Positions 16,228 through 26,008 of a DNA stretch of 64,000 nucleotides are shown piece by piece. The first letter of the stretch is position 1. Every line of letters begins with the position of its first letter. Position numbers and translations under genes: made by a program. This DNA comes from an uncultured Dialister sp. (GTDB lineage Bacteria > Bacillota > Negativicutes > Veillonellales > Dialisteraceae): assembly GCA_900547785.1 (NCBI GenBank), contig URIB01000002.1, positions 132,988-196,987 on the forward strand. Reading direction: 5' to 3'. A model generated the notes under the pieces. It did not search any database and was not told the origin of the DNA. It saw nothing but the letters and a program-made list of their open reading frames with translations.

Positions 16228-17183
16228 ACGTTACCAACTCCAATCGTGTTTTCTACAAACTTTGAAATTTCTATAGGATATTTTTGTGTTATTTCCTTTA
16301 AATCTTCTGCACAGTAAAAATGAATCGGAAGATTTTTATTTTTTGCGAAATCAAGTAATCCTTCCTCGTCTGATTTCAAATCTATGCTGGCTAATGATAC
16401 CACCTGATATTCATAAGCATGAATTAATTTCATTGCTTTATAAAAAGCGTCTTCTATCACTGCTTCTGTCGTTCCTCGTTTACAGCCCACTCCTACATAT
16501 AAGTTTTTGGGGCGTAAATAAACACAGGGTTTCTCAACTTTCACACTTTTTTCTGCAATAATAGCACATGCATCAAAATAAATGTTGTTTATATCCGTTA
16601 AGTCATTTAAAACTATTTTCCTTTTTTCAAATCTTTCCCTTATGGATTCTGCTCCCGGGATTTTCTCATCAATAAACCATATAAATTTTCTTCCCTCTGC
16701 AATAGCACTATTCACCGGTTTTAAAGCATGTAACGGTTCGACACGCATCATCATTTCCCTGGCCAGGTCATCAGGTGCATTCCTTTGGTGTACATCTGTT
16801 GCCGTAGTAATGACAGGATTCGCACCAACAGTGAGTGCAATTCTTTTCGCCCATTCATTAGCACCGCCCAGATGTCCGGATAATAAAGAAATACAATGTT
16901 TTCCACATTCATCCATACAAAGTATGGCCGGATCACTGGCTTTGCTGACCACATGCGGTGCAATCGCTCTTACAACAATACCTGCTGCCATGATAAAGAG
17001 GATTCCGTCATATTGAGAAAATATTTCTGTAGTAAGCGCCAGAGTCCGGTTAAAATATTTCGCTTCGGCACCGCTTTCAGACCCCTTCCGCTCGTAAAGA
17101 GTGACGTCTTCTTTCATTTCTTTTTTTATCCGAGATCCTAATTGTGCGCCCGTAAAAGAAACTGAAACTATCGCATATTTCAT
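16122..17183 (-). CDS. cbiG: Cobalt-precorrin-5A hydrolase
   Basis: A 353-residue CbiG, which opens the delta-lactone of cobalt-precorrin-5A and releases acetaldehyde, a step specific to the anaerobic (early cobalt) route. The N-terminal domain has IMAAGIVVRAIAPHVVSKASDPA and LSGHLGGANEWA; the C-terminal domain has VGVGCKRGTT and ends in VTIAIAEG. Full length, three domains. It overlaps cbiF by four bases (ATGA). Confidence 0.93.
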   Translation of the reverse strand: MKYAIVSVSFTGAQLGSRIKKEMKEDVTLYERKGSESGAEAKYFNRTLALTTEIFSQYDGILFIMAAGIVVRAIAPHVVSKASDPAILCMDECGKHCISLLSGHLGGANEWAKRIALTVGANPVITTATDVHQRNAPDDLAREMMMRVEPLHALKPVNSAIAEGRKFIWFIDEKIPGAESIRERFEKRKIVLNDLTDINNIYFDACAIIAEKSVKVEKPCVYLRPKNLYVGVGCKRGTTEAVIEDAFYKAMKLIHAYEYQVVSLASIDLKSDEEGLLDFAKNKNLPIHFYCAEDLKEITQKYPIEISKFVENTIGVGNVCQSAALKESKMGKTLLPKTKFVGVTIAIAEGLSV

Positions 17184-17956
17184 TTCTCGCCAGTACCCTG
17201 CCGGAACATGGTTGTAAATTTACTGTCATAGAGCTTTGATAATTCGTAATCTGTATCAAGTACACGTCCAACCACAATCATTGCCTGGCGAACGACGCCT
17301 TCCTTATGAATAATTTCTGCAATTGTATCAATTGTCCCCCGGAGGATTTTCTGGTCAGGCCAAGTTGCACGTACTACGATAGCAACAGGAGTATCTCCGG
17401 CGTATCCTCCCTTTTTCAATTCTGCCATCACCGAATCAATTCCTTGTACAGATAAGAAAATACACATAGTTGCCTGATGCTGGGCCAGCATATATAATTT
17501 TTCCTTATCAGGCATCGGGGTACGCCCTTCCATGCGTGTAATAATGATAGTTTGGGAAATACTTGGCAGTGTATATTCCTGTTTCAGCGCCGCAGCAGTT
17601 GCTAAAAATGAGCTTACACCGGGAATCACTTCCATTTGTTCTTCCTTAGCGCCTGCGCCGCGAAGCCCGTCCATTTGCTCCTGTATAGCACCGTAAATAG
17701 CAGGATCTCCGGTATGAACTCGTGCCACCATTTTATTAGCCTGCAGTGCTTCAATTTCCACCTTAAGCACTTCATCCAGATTCATTGTCGCACTGTTATA
17801 AATTACCGTATCCTGCTTACTGTATTTAAGAATTTCGGGATTCACTAAAGAACCGGCATAAATAATGATATCCGCCTCAGAAATTATTCTCTTTCCTTTT
17901 AAAGTAATTAATTCGGGATCCCCTGGTCCTGCACCGATAAAATACACTTTCCCCAT
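17180..17956 (-). CDS. cbiF: Cobalt-precorrin-4 C11-methyltransferase
   Basis: About 258 residues of the tetrapyrrole methylase fold, adding a methyl group from SAM at C11. The N-terminus MGKVYFIGAGPGDPELITLK holds the SAM loop; YAGSLVNPEIL, HTGDPAIYGAIQEQ and IPGVSSFLATAAAL are typical of CbiF/CobM. The ATG at 17956 has AAGGAGGAG upstream. It follows cbiT by one base and overlaps cbiG by four. Confidence 0.93.
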   Translation of the reverse strand: MGKVYFIGAGPGDPELITLKGKRIISEADIIIYAGSLVNPEILKYSKQDTVIYNSATMNLDEVLKVEIEALQANKMVARVHTGDPAIYGAIQEQMDGLRGAGAKEEQMEVIPGVSSFLATAAALKQEYTLPSISQTIIITRMEGRTPMPDKEKLYMLAQHQATMCIFLSVQGIDSVMAELKKGGYAGDTPVAIVVRATWPDQKILRGTIDTIAEIIHKEGVVRQAMIVVGRVLDTDYELSKLYDSKFTTMFRQGTGEK

Positions 17957-17957
17957 G

Positions 17958-18539
17958 TTACTCCTCCTTGTTTTTAGTTGCCACAAAAATAAATACGGGA
18001 CTGATTGGTTGAAATAAATGATACCTTCCAAGTTTTTTTAACCGATTTATCTGCATTTGGAATCCTTCCAAAGCAAAGGGACGATTTTTGAACTCCTGAA
18101 CAACCTCCCCGGTTGTCTCGGCTGTTACAGATGTCATTATAATCCGTCCTTCGGGTTTCAAAAGACTTGTTGCCCGATTTAGTATTTCCTTCATATTACC
18201 GCTGGAACCGCCAATAATTACCACATCAAGTGCAGGCAGTCCTTCCATTGCGTCCGGAGCAGTTCCTGTGATTGTATAAATGTTCTTGCATCCGAACTTT
18301 TCTGCATTCCGCATGATTAATGCAATCCCCTCTGGGTTTCTTTCAATAGCATAAACTTTACCTTTTTCTGCACAAAGCGCTGCTTCAATCGTCAGAGATC
18401 CTGTACCTGCACCGATATCTGCCACAACATCGTCCGGCTGAATTCCCGCCTTAACCATCACCATGGCACGAATCTCCGCTTTTGTCATCGGCACATTTCC
18501 CCGGATGAACTCCTCATCATCAATACCAAACATATGCAT
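17958..18539 (-). CDS. cbiT: Cobalt-precorrin-6B C15-methyltransferase (decarboxylating)
   Basis: A 193-residue class I SAM methyltransferase. It methylates C15 and decarboxylates the C12 acetate side chain; together with CbiE (C5 methylation) it equals the two halves of aerobic CobL. The SAM motif DIGAGTGSLTIEAAL is at about residues 41-55, preceded by the CbiT-type RGNVPMTKAEIRAMV. Its ATG directly abuts the cbiE stop. No fusion with cbiE has occurred. Confidence 0.92.
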   Translation of the reverse strand: MHMFGIDDEEFIRGNVPMTKAEIRAMVMVKAGIQPDDVVADIGAGTGSLTIEAALCAEKGKVYAIERNPEGIALIMRNAEKFGCKNIYTITGTAPDAMEGLPALDVVIIGGSSGNMKEILNRATSLLKPEGRIIMTSVTAETTGEVVQEFKNRPFALEGFQMQINRLKKLGRYHLFQPISPVFIFVATKNKEE

Positions 18540-19166
18540 TTACCCGATCACCACCATAACTGATTCTCCAAAACCTTCCAGCAAAGTTAAATCTTTCAAC
18601 GTACTTTCCCTGACTTGCTGGTTCTCATAGGAAATATGCTCACAAGCTGCAGCCCTTGTATCTTCGGGCCAACCTTGTTCTATAAGATAATTAGCAATAT
18701 ATGAAGGATTCTGATCATGATCCGTCAAAAATGCCAATTTTCTTCCTTTTTCATAAACAAGCTCTTCATCTCTTGGCTTGCGACCGTGAAAAGAGAGCCA
18801 TCTGGCATCCTGCCAAGGTTCTCTCAAAAGAGCAAAAGAGGCCTGAACTGAAGAAATCCCGGGAATAACCTCAATTTTATTTCTTTCAAACCTCTTTTTT
18901 AACCACGGAAGCAGACTATAATAACCGGGATCTCCACTAACCATAACTACCACATCATCCTGCAAGAGGGACTGCTCCAACCATTCTGCCAACAAAGATA
19001 ATTTACCTGTTATCGGAAAGGTTTCCTGCCCATCTCTGGCATAATCGGTCAAGGCTCTTCGCCCTCCGACTAAAAAACGAGCTTTTTTAATCGACTCCAA
19101 TGCTTTAGGAAGTATGTAATCTCTACTTCCAGGTCCAATACCTGCCACAATTAGTGTATGTTCCAT
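18540..19166 (-). CDS. cbiE: Cobalt-precorrin-7 C5-methyltransferase
   Basis: A 208-residue tetrapyrrole methylase. The SAM loop AGIGPGSRDYIL starts at residue 8; GGRRALTDYA, VMVSGDPGYYSLLPWL and IPGISSVQASFALL are diagnostic of CbiE. It overlaps the end of cbiD by 16 bases and is followed directly by cbiT, its functional partner. Confidence 0.92.
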   Translation of the reverse strand: MEHTLIVAGIGPGSRDYILPKALESIKKARFLVGGRRALTDYARDGQETFPITGKLSLLAEWLEQSLLQDDVVVMVSGDPGYYSLLPWLKKRFERNKIEVIPGISSVQASFALLREPWQDARWLSFHGRKPRDEELVYEKGRKLAFLTDHDQNPSYIANYLIEQGWPEDTRAAACEHISYENQQVRESTLKDLTLLEGFGESVMVVIG

Positions 19167-20266
19167 TTTTCCTCTTCCAATATTTCTTTAGCACGACTGC
19201 TTACCGCCTGTATCGTACCGTCCATCGCCGCAAAAATAATTCCTACTCGGGATTTTCCAAAAATATATCGTTCAGAGCGGACCTGCGCCCGCTCCGCCAT
19301 TTGTTGGTAAATAATATCCAGCTTTTCTCTGGCTATAACAATAGCCGCTCCATCAGTTGTATTGCATTCCATAATTTCTTTGACTATGGAAGCAGGGGCC
19401 CCATTTATAGCCGCATAAGCCGCCATCGTTTCCATACGTCCGTCACTGTTTCTGTTATAAGTGTGGAAACTGCCTGATGCAACCTTAACCAATTTACCCA
19501 TATGGCCTATAAGCAACATCTTTTGGAATCCTTTCGCTACACATTGTTCCATCATGAACCCTATATAGTTACTTGTTTCAATAATAGATTCCTTAGGAAT
19601 TCCCATGATTTGTGCGGCTCTCTCCCCAATGCGGCCGGGGCATAAAGAGGCCGTCCTATATCCCCCCGCCCATACAACCGGTACCTGGGGCGCTAAAGAT
19701 TTTTTATAAGCCTCTTCACTCATCGGTTTCACTATACCTGTCGTTCCCAGCACAGAAATCCCGCCGACAACGCCAAGCGCCGGATTCAAAGTCTGTTTGG
19801 CCAGCTCTTCCCCGTCCGGAATACTGACCGTTACTATGCAGCCAAAATCAGGACCGATTAAATCCTCATAGACATATCTGAGCATAATTTGTGGTCCCGG
19901 ATTAATTGCCGGTCTCCCCACTTGTACCTGAAGCCCCGGCCGGGTAACCACTCCCACCCCTTTACCGGCTCTCAGTTCCATGCCCGGTTCATTTTTGATT
20001 TCTACTGTGACAATAACAGGCGTTCCGTTAGTACAATCCAAGTCATCACCGGCATCCTTAAGTACCGTGGCAGTACCGACCCGTCCGTTCGCGGATGCGC
20101 TTTCTATCGGAATTGTTATTTCTGTACGCTGAGGAGATAACACGGTCACCTGCTTCGGAAATTCTCCTTTAATGGCAAGAATTGCTGCCTTCATGGCAGC
20201 TGTAGCCGTAGCTCCTGTCGTGTAACCTTCCCGCAACTCTTTACCTATCATTTCCTCTGCTGTCAT
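19151..20266 (-). CDS. cbiD: Cobalt-precorrin-5B C1-methyltransferase
   Basis: A 371-residue CbiD, unique to the anaerobic pathway, methylating C1 during ring formation. LREGYTTGATATAAMKAA near the N-terminus and the block NPGPQIMLRYV are family landmarks; LLIGHMGKLVKVASG and HTYNRNSDGRME follow. It is the first cbi gene; yajQ lies 21 bases upstream, so the promoter is probably ahead of yajQ. No cobalamin riboswitch was recognised upstream. Confidence 0.93.
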   Translation of the reverse strand: MTAEEMIGKELREGYTTGATATAAMKAAILAIKGEFPKQVTVLSPQRTEITIPIESASANGRVGTATVLKDAGDDLDCTNGTPVIVTVEIKNEPGMELRAGKGVGVVTRPGLQVQVGRPAINPGPQIMLRYVYEDLIGPDFGCIVTVSIPDGEELAKQTLNPALGVVGGISVLGTTGIVKPMSEEAYKKSLAPQVPVVWAGGYRTASLCPGRIGERAAQIMGIPKESIIETSNYIGFMMEQCVAKGFQKMLLIGHMGKLVKVASGSFHTYNRNSDGRMETMAAYAAINGAPASIVKEIMECNTTDGAAIVIAREKLDIIYQQMAERAQVRSERYIFGKSRVGIIFAAMDGTIQAVSSRAKEILEEEKWNIH

Positions 20267-20287
20267 AAAAACCGAAAACTCCCTATA

Positions 20288-20779
20288 CTATCTATAATTG
20301 GTAAACTGCAAATCTACAGGCAAATCCTGCCCTTTTAAAAAAGCTATACATGCCTGTAAGTCATCTTTATCTTTCCCGCTTACCCTAAGCTCATCTCCGT
20401 TAATTTTTGCGGAAACTTTAATCTTAGAAGTTTTGATTCTTTTTACGATATCTTTAGCTAAATCGGACGATATACCGTTTTTTAATTCCAGCAGCTGACG
20501 AACAGTACCGCCTGCCGCCGATTCTTTCTTTTTTTCTTCTATATTCTTTAAAGAAATTCCTCTTTTAACCAGCTTGGCGTTTACGATTTCGCGAACCAGA
20601 CGGAGTTTAAAATCATCATCCCCAATGAGCGTAATTACACTGCCATCAACTGAAACCGAACTTTTACTTCCCTTAAAATCATACCGCGTCGTAATCTCTT
20701 TAGATGCCTGATTTACAGCATTAGCCGCCTCTTGCAAATCGGTACGGCAAACTACATCAAACGAATAATCTTTAGCCAT
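20288..20779 (-). CDS. YajQ family nucleotide-binding protein (DUF520)
   Basis: About 163 residues, full length for YajQ. The N-terminus AKDYSFDVVCRTDLQEAANAV and the GKDKDDLQACIAFLK block near the end are typical. The fold is two ferredoxin-like domains that bind nucleotides or RNA; in Xanthomonas a relative binds cyclic di-GMP. The ATG at 20779 is preceded by GGAGGACAAG; the frame is open five codons further but without a better site. It heads the cbi transcript, though nothing links its function to cobalamin. Confidence 0.9.
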   Translation of the reverse strand: MAKDYSFDVVCRTDLQEAANAVNQASKEITTRYDFKGSKSSVSVDGSVITLIGDDDFKLRLVREIVNAKLVKRGISLKNIEEKKKESAAGGTVRQLLELKNGISSDLAKDIVKRIKTSKIKVSAKINGDELRVSGKDKDDLQACIAFLKGQDLPVDLQFTNYR

Positions 20780-21031
20780 CTTGTCCTCCATAATGATTGT
20801 TCTCTAAAATGAACCGCAAATATATCGCAAAATACAAATTAAACGATCAGCTTTTATTAGTATATCATCTTTTTTATTCAATATATAGAGAAATCTCAAT
20901 GGGCAGATATTCGAATGCTAAATGATAGGTACTTTCATCTGGAAATTCGCCATTCAATCCAGTATAATATTTATGAATCATTTCATATAATCCGGTAATT
21001 ATTTCTATATATGATAAAAGGAGGACTTTTT

Positions 21032-21964
21032 ATGCCGCTGGTAGGAACAAAAGAAATGTTTGAAAAAGCATATGCAGGTCATTATGCGATTGGTGCTTTT
21101 AACGTGAACAATATGGAAATCATTCAAGGAATTATGGAGGCCGCCCAGGAAAAAAGATCCCCTGTTATTTTACAAGCCTCTGAAGGAGCACGGAATTATG
21201 CCGGGCAAGAATATATCGTCGGTCTTATAAAAATTGCGTTACAAAAATATCCCGATATCCCTACCGCACTCCATCTTGATCACGGTTCTTCTTATGACAT
21301 TTGTAAAGCGTGTATAGACGGCGGCTTCACTTCCGTCATGTATGACGGTTCCAAATATTCTTTTGAGGAAAATGTACGAGTCACGAAAGAAATCGTTGCA
21401 TATGCACATGATAAAGGTGTTGTGGTTGAAGCGGAATTGGGACGTCTTGCCGGTGTCGAAGATTTAGTCAGTGTAGACGCAAAAGACGCTATCTTTACCG
21501 ACCCGGAGCAGGCGGCAGAATTTGTGGAACTTACCAAATGTGATTCTCTTGCTATTGCTATCGGAACAAGTCATGGCGCCTACAAATATAGCGGAGACCC
21601 CTACTTGGACTATGAACGCCTTGAAACCATCGGAAACCTTCTTCCTAATTATCCGATTGTTCTCCACGGTGCATCTACAGTTATCCCTGAGTTTGTAGAA
21701 AAATGCAATCAGTTTGGCGGAAAAGTATTGGGAGCAAAAGGTGTTCCTGAAGATATGCTTCGTAAAGCAGCAAAAATGGCGGTTTGTAAAATTAATATTG
21801 ACACTGATATACGCTTGGCTATGACAGCCGCTATTCGTGAAAGCATATTTATTAGCCCCGAAAATTTTGATCCCCGCAGCTATCTGAAGCCTGCCAGGGA
21901 AGCCGTAAAAACCATGGTTATGCATAAGATTGAAGCGGTTGTCGGTTCCGCCAATACAATTTAG
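21032..21964 (+). CDS. fba: Fructose-bisphosphate aldolase, class II
   Basis: A 310-residue zinc-dependent aldolase interconverting fructose-1,6-bisphosphate with glyceraldehyde-3-phosphate and dihydroxyacetone phosphate in glycolysis and gluconeogenesis. The zinc histidines are in LHLDHGSSYD, GTSHGAYK and IVLHGAST, and the catalytic Asp is in the first of these. The NIDTD block near residue 255 is present. The ATG at 21032 has AAGGAGG upstream. It is a single-gene unit on the plus strand, closed by a very strong terminator. Confidence 0.93.
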   Translation: MPLVGTKEMFEKAYAGHYAIGAFNVNNMEIIQGIMEAAQEKRSPVILQASEGARNYAGQEYIVGLIKIALQKYPDIPTALHLDHGSSYDICKACIDGGFTSVMYDGSKYSFEENVRVTKEIVAYAHDKGVVVEAELGRLAGVEDLVSVDAKDAIFTDPEQAAEFVELTKCDSLAIAIGTSHGAYKYSGDPYLDYERLETIGNLLPNYPIVLHGASTVIPEFVEKCNQFGGKVLGAKGVPEDMLRKAAKMAVCKINIDTDIRLAMTAAIRESIFISPENFDPRSYLKPAREAVKTMVMHKIEAVVGSANTI

Positions 21965-21976
21965 CACCTGCTTTGC

Positions 21977-22013
21977 AAATTAAAACCACCCCCATTGGGG
22001 GTGGTTTTAATTT
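21977..22013. terminator. Bidirectional Rho-independent terminator (fba / leuS)
   Basis: A perfect 17-base inverted repeat with a three-base loop and GC-rich core (CCACCCCC/GGGGGTGG), A-rich on one side and T-rich on the other. It lies between the convergent fba and leuS genes. Confidence 0.92.
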
Positions 22014-22027
22014 GTCGGAATATAAAA

Positions 22028-24493
22028 TTATACAACAATATTCACAATTCTTTTCGGTATAACAATGCACTTCTTAATTGCTTTTCTTTCTATAAAGCGC
22101 TGTATTTCCGGAAGTGCTTGAGCTTTTTCAGAAATTTCATCTTTGCTCATATTTACAGATATGTGCATTGTTCCACGCACTTTACCGTTAACTTGTACAG
22201 CCATTTCCACCGAATCAACAACCAAGGCGTTTCTGTCTACCTCAGGCCAACTTGCTTTATGGATACTTTTTTCATTTTCACCGAGCCCTTGCCAAAGCTC
22301 TTCGGTTATATGAGGAACAAAAGGCGCTAATAAAATCAATAAACCTCTGACTATTTCTCTGTTGCAAGAATCTTCAATAACATCATGGGAATCGGCAAAT
22401 TTATACATTTCATTAACAAGTTCCATAATCGCACTGATTGCTGTATTAAAAGCAAATTTCCCATCTAAATCATCTGTTACCTTTGCAATGGTCTGATGAA
22501 GTTTACGACGTAAAGAAATTTCATCCTCGGATAGTTTTCCTTTATTTTCTTTCGCCAGTTTTTTATACCTGCCAACGATCGCCCAAACACGTTTTAAAAA
22601 TCTGTATGCTCCTTCTACACCTTGATCACTCCACTCTAAATCCTTTTCCGGCGGTGCCGCAAATAAAATGAATAACCTGGCTGTATCCGCCCCATATTTT
22701 GTAACAATTTCCTCAGGACTGACAACATTTCCCACAGATTTACTCATTTTTCCGCCGTCTTTCAATACCATCCCCTGGCAAAGAAGGTTTGTAAACGGCT
22801 CGGAATAGCTGACCATGCCTTCATCTTGCAAAACTTTCATAAGGAATCGGGAATAGAGGAGATGCAGAATAGCATGTTCAATGCCGCCGATATATTGATC
22901 CACCGGCATCCAGTAATCCGCTTTTTCTTTGTCAAACGGCTTATCCTCATTATGCGGATCGCAATAGCGGAGAAAATACCATGATGAATCAATAAAAGTA
23001 TCCATTGTGTCGGTTTCTCTTTTCGCTTCCCTGCCACACCGGGGACATGAACAATGGAGAAAATCTTTGCTTGTTTCTAAAGGAGAAAGTGCTCCTGCCA
23101 CAAAGTTAACATCTTCCGGCAATACTACAGGTAAATCTTTTTCCGGAACCAGTACATTCCCGCAATGGGGGCAATGTATAATCGGAATAGGGCAACCCCA
23201 ATATCGCTGGCGGGAAATCAGCCAATCCCGCAAGCGATAATTGACTTTTTCTTTCCCCACTCCCATGTTTTCCAATTTTTCAGTAATCTTTTCTCTTGCT
23301 TCTGCTGAAGAAAGACCGTCAAACTCACTTGAATTTACAAGATAGCCGTCAGAATCATAAGCTTTATCCATATTTTCCAAGTTTAAACTATGCTCTTTAT
23401 TTTGAATCACCAGTTTTATCGGTAGATGATATTTTTGCGCAAATTCCCAGTCCCGCTGATCTCCCTCCGGAACTGCCATGACTGCTCCCGTACCATATTC
23501 GTAAAGCACATAATTGGCAATCCAAATCGGTATTCTTTCTCCTGTAAACGGATGAATGGCGAAACTGCCGGTCGGCATTCCTAACTTAGGAGCATCCTCT
23601 GCTGTACGAGCCAGATCATTTTCATTTTTCATCTCATCAATAAACTTTTGTAATTTATTCTTTTCAGGATTATTGGCAATCAGTTTTTCTACCAACGGAT
23701 GTTCCGGAGCCAAAACCATATAGGTAACGCCGTATACGGTATCTACACGGGTAGTATACACGGGGATTACCTCTTCAAGTCCTTCCACTTTAAAAGAGAA
23801 CTCTGTCCCTGTCGAACGACCAATCCAATTTCTTTGCATTGTCTTTACCCGTTCCGGCCAGCCGGGCATGTGATCTAAGTCGGCTAAAAGTCTGTCTGCA
23901 TAGGCTGTAATCTTAAAAAACCATTGGGACAAATCTTTTTTGACTACTATATTTTTACACCGCCAGCACTTGCCGTCCTCCACCTGTTCATTGGCCAGAA
24001 CGGTGTGGCAATGCTCACACCAATTCACTTTCGCTTCTTTTTTATAAGCAAGACCTCTTTTATAAAAAATTTCAAAAAGCTTTTGTGTATGTTTGTAATA
24101 ATCTTCTCTGCAAGTGAGGACTTCTCTTTCCCGGTCATATGAGAGCCCCAACTCTCTCTGTTGTCTGGTCATATTGTCAATATTGGAATATGTCCATTGG
24201 GAAGGTGCAATACCATGTTGTATGGCTGCATTTTCGGCAGGCATCCCGAATGCATCATATCCCATCGGATGCAGCACATTATACCCTTTCATCGCTTTAA
24301 AGCGGGCTACCACATCTCCGATGGAATAGTTTCTTACATGCCCCATATGTAAGTTTCCGGAAGGATAAGGAAACATTTCCAGAACATAATATTTCTTTTT
24401 ATCCGGATCTGAGCGGGTCCGGAAAGCATCTGTTTCACTCCAAATTCTTTGCCACTTTTTTTCAATTTCCTGAGGAATATACTTTTCTTCCAT
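22028..24493 (-). CDS. leuS: Leucyl-tRNA synthetase
   Basis: About 821 residues of a class I synthetase that charges tRNA-Leu. The HIGH-type motif is in PYPSGNLHMGHVRNY (about residue 42) and the KMSKS motif in DGGKMSKSVGNVV. Zinc-type cysteine pairs are seen in CEHCHTVLANEQ and CPHCGN. The editing domain (CP1) is in place. The ATG at 24493 has GGAAGGTG upstream. The leader from the predicted promoter is only about 50 bases, too short for a T-box riboswitch. Confidence 0.95.
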   Translation of the reverse strand: MEEKYIPQEIEKKWQRIWSETDAFRTRSDPDKKKYYVLEMFPYPSGNLHMGHVRNYSIGDVVARFKAMKGYNVLHPMGYDAFGMPAENAAIQHGIAPSQWTYSNIDNMTRQQRELGLSYDREREVLTCREDYYKHTQKLFEIFYKRGLAYKKEAKVNWCEHCHTVLANEQVEDGKCWRCKNIVVKKDLSQWFFKITAYADRLLADLDHMPGWPERVKTMQRNWIGRSTGTEFSFKVEGLEEVIPVYTTRVDTVYGVTYMVLAPEHPLVEKLIANNPEKNKLQKFIDEMKNENDLARTAEDAPKLGMPTGSFAIHPFTGERIPIWIANYVLYEYGTGAVMAVPEGDQRDWEFAQKYHLPIKLVIQNKEHSLNLENMDKAYDSDGYLVNSSEFDGLSSAEAREKITEKLENMGVGKEKVNYRLRDWLISRQRYWGCPIPIIHCPHCGNVLVPEKDLPVVLPEDVNFVAGALSPLETSKDFLHCSCPRCGREAKRETDTMDTFIDSSWYFLRYCDPHNEDKPFDKEKADYWMPVDQYIGGIEHAILHLLYSRFLMKVLQDEGMVSYSEPFTNLLCQGMVLKDGGKMSKSVGNVVSPEEIVTKYGADTARLFILFAAPPEKDLEWSDQGVEGAYRFLKRVWAIVGRYKKLAKENKGKLSEDEISLRRKLHQTIAKVTDDLDGKFAFNTAISAIMELVNEMYKFADSHDVIEDSCNREIVRGLLILLAPFVPHITEELWQGLGENEKSIHKASWPEVDRNALVVDSVEMAVQVNGKVRGTMHISVNMSKDEISEKAQALPEIQRFIERKAIKKCIVIPKRIVNIVV

Positions 24494-24549
24494 GTCTTCA
24501 CCTTCCATATATCCTGATGGCGGATATTATTTCAAAATAATTAACAATC

Positions 24550-24578
24550 ATTATATATTTTTAACTCATCAACGTCAA
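24550..24578 (-). promoter_or_regulatory. Sigma-70 type promoter of leuS
   Basis: On the minus strand TTGACG (24573-24578), 17 bases, TATAAT (24550-24555). It lies in the 102-base gap between the GH18 gene and leuS, about 50 bases before the start codon. Confidence 0.65.
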
Positions 24579-24595
24579 ACAAAGCATCAGTGCAG

Positions 24596-26008
24596 TTATT
24601 GATGTTTCAGTTCTTTCAGTCGTTTTCTAAATTTCAAAATCAATTCTTCTCCATAATGATTTCTCGCCAGTGCAAAAATATCTTCCATCATTTTGACTTT
24701 CTCCAATTGACTATATAAATCCTGAGTTTCAAAGCCATAACGCCAAAATGCGACGCCTTTCAACTCATATTTACTGATTAATTTCAATTTTTCCGATAAA
24801 GACCTGTATTCTTCCAACCAAACCTTGTGCGGAATCCCCTCCATAATCCAGCTGCTGATATATTGTTTCTTCCTATAATCCCAGACCGGTTTAATTCCAT
24901 ATCTGTTTATAAAGCCATTTGTATATTTAAGCGTAAGTACCGATGATTCGGCATATCCCTTTTCTCCACGCCATACTCTGGTGTATAGCGGCAATCCCAA
25001 AATCAACTTTTCTTTAGGTACCATCGTCAAAAGCTTTGACACATGTCCGTCCAGCCAATCATATGATGATGTCGGTCCGGGATATTTGCTGCCTCCCGCA
25101 GTCTGATCATATCCCATAATTATTTCGTAATCTACCCATTTCGCCAAAGCCGCTCTGTCATAACAAAGACTCCAGTTCGGACTGTGAATATCATACACTG
25201 TAATATCTACGGACAACTTTTTATTTTCCTGATGTAAAGATTCCGATATTTGTTTGATAAATTCAGTATATAATTCTATATCCGAACTATCCATATTTTC
25301 AAAATCCAAATTCCATCCCCGGAAATCATAAACAACTGCCAAAGCTGTCATTCTTTTCGATATATCGGAAATTTTCTTTTTGTCCCGCATCAATTTCTTT
25401 GTTTCACTGATATCAAAATCATTGTGCAGCAACGGTTCTACTTTTATACCCTCTTTTTTCAGCTCTTTTATATAAGAGAAAGGAATACTGTTTTCATCAA
25501 TTGTTTTATAAGAGCCCCATGTCGGCGATATAATCAGATTTTCATTATTTTTTGAAAAATACGGCTGACCGCTTTTATACTTCCGTTCAGGATCCCACAT
25601 ATAGATAACCTTTTCTTCTTTTTTCATTGCCCCAACTGCAGGCATCTTTTCCGTTTGTTTGACAACCAGTATTTTTTCTTTGTCGTCATAGCTATAACTT
25701 AATCCCGCTTGTTTTGAAAAAAAAGAAAAGTCTATATATTTTTCTTCTTTGTGCTTAATAAAAGGTAATTCTACAGATTGTCTTATTTTTTTATTTCCCA
25801 CTTCCACTTTGGCAAATATGCTATTTTCATTTTCAAGAATATGCCAACGACCACCTTTTTCTAAAATCATAGGTTCTGCATATAATGTTCCTTTTTCTTC
25901 ATAAACCGCAGCCTGCATATCTTTATTTTGCATTTTTACTTCTTCCCATCCATAAACGGTGTCGCTCATAAATATTACAAAGAGTATCATCCATACTATT
26001 TTTTTCAT
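24596..26008 (-). CDS. Exported glycoside hydrolase family 18 protein with an N-terminal beta domain
   Basis: About 470 residues. A signal peptide (MKKIVWMILFVIFMS, cleavage near residue 20) is followed by a beta-rich domain (about 60-118) resembling copper-amine-oxidase-N stalks, then a GH18 barrel. The GH18 catalytic motif is DFRGWNLDFEN, with E237 as the likely acid; MGYDQTAGG and GLPLYTRVW are further landmarks. The barrel is most like the SleL/YaaH group, which cut peptidoglycan glycan in spore cortex, but no LysM repeats are seen. In a non-sporing diderm it may remodel wall glycan. The start is set by AGGAGAGG upstream of 26008. Confidence 0.8.
   Translation of the reverse strand: MKKIVWMILFVIFMSDTVYGWEEVKMQNKDMQAAVYEEKGTLYAEPMILEKGGRWHILENENSIFAKVEVGNKKIRQSVELPFIKHKEEKYIDFSFFSKQAGLSYSYDDKEKILVVKQTEKMPAVGAMKKEEKVIYMWDPERKYKSGQPYFSKNNENLIISPTWGSYKTIDENSIPFSYIKELKKEGIKVEPLLHNDFDISETKKLMRDKKKISDISKRMTALAVVYDFRGWNLDFENMDSSDIELYTEFIKQISESLHQENKKLSVDITVYDIHSPNWSLCYDRAALAKWVDYEIIMGYDQTAGGSKYPGPTSSYDWLDGHVSKLLTMVPKEKLILGLPLYTRVWRGEKGYAESSVLTLKYTNGFINRYGIKPVWDYRKKQYISSWIMEGIPHKVWLEEYRSLSEKLKLISKYELKGVAFWRYGFETQDLYSQLEKVKMMEDIFALARNHYGEELILKFRKRLKELKHQ

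Noticed and set aside
20780..21031. Possible cobalamin riboswitch ahead of yajQ-cbi
   Set aside because: No B12-box-like core or suitable hairpin series was recognised in the 252-base gap; only A/T-rich sequence and weak -10-like elements are visible.
24494..24595. T-box leader for leuS
   Set aside because: The predicted leader is about 50 bases, and no T-box sequence or terminator/antiterminator pair is seen.
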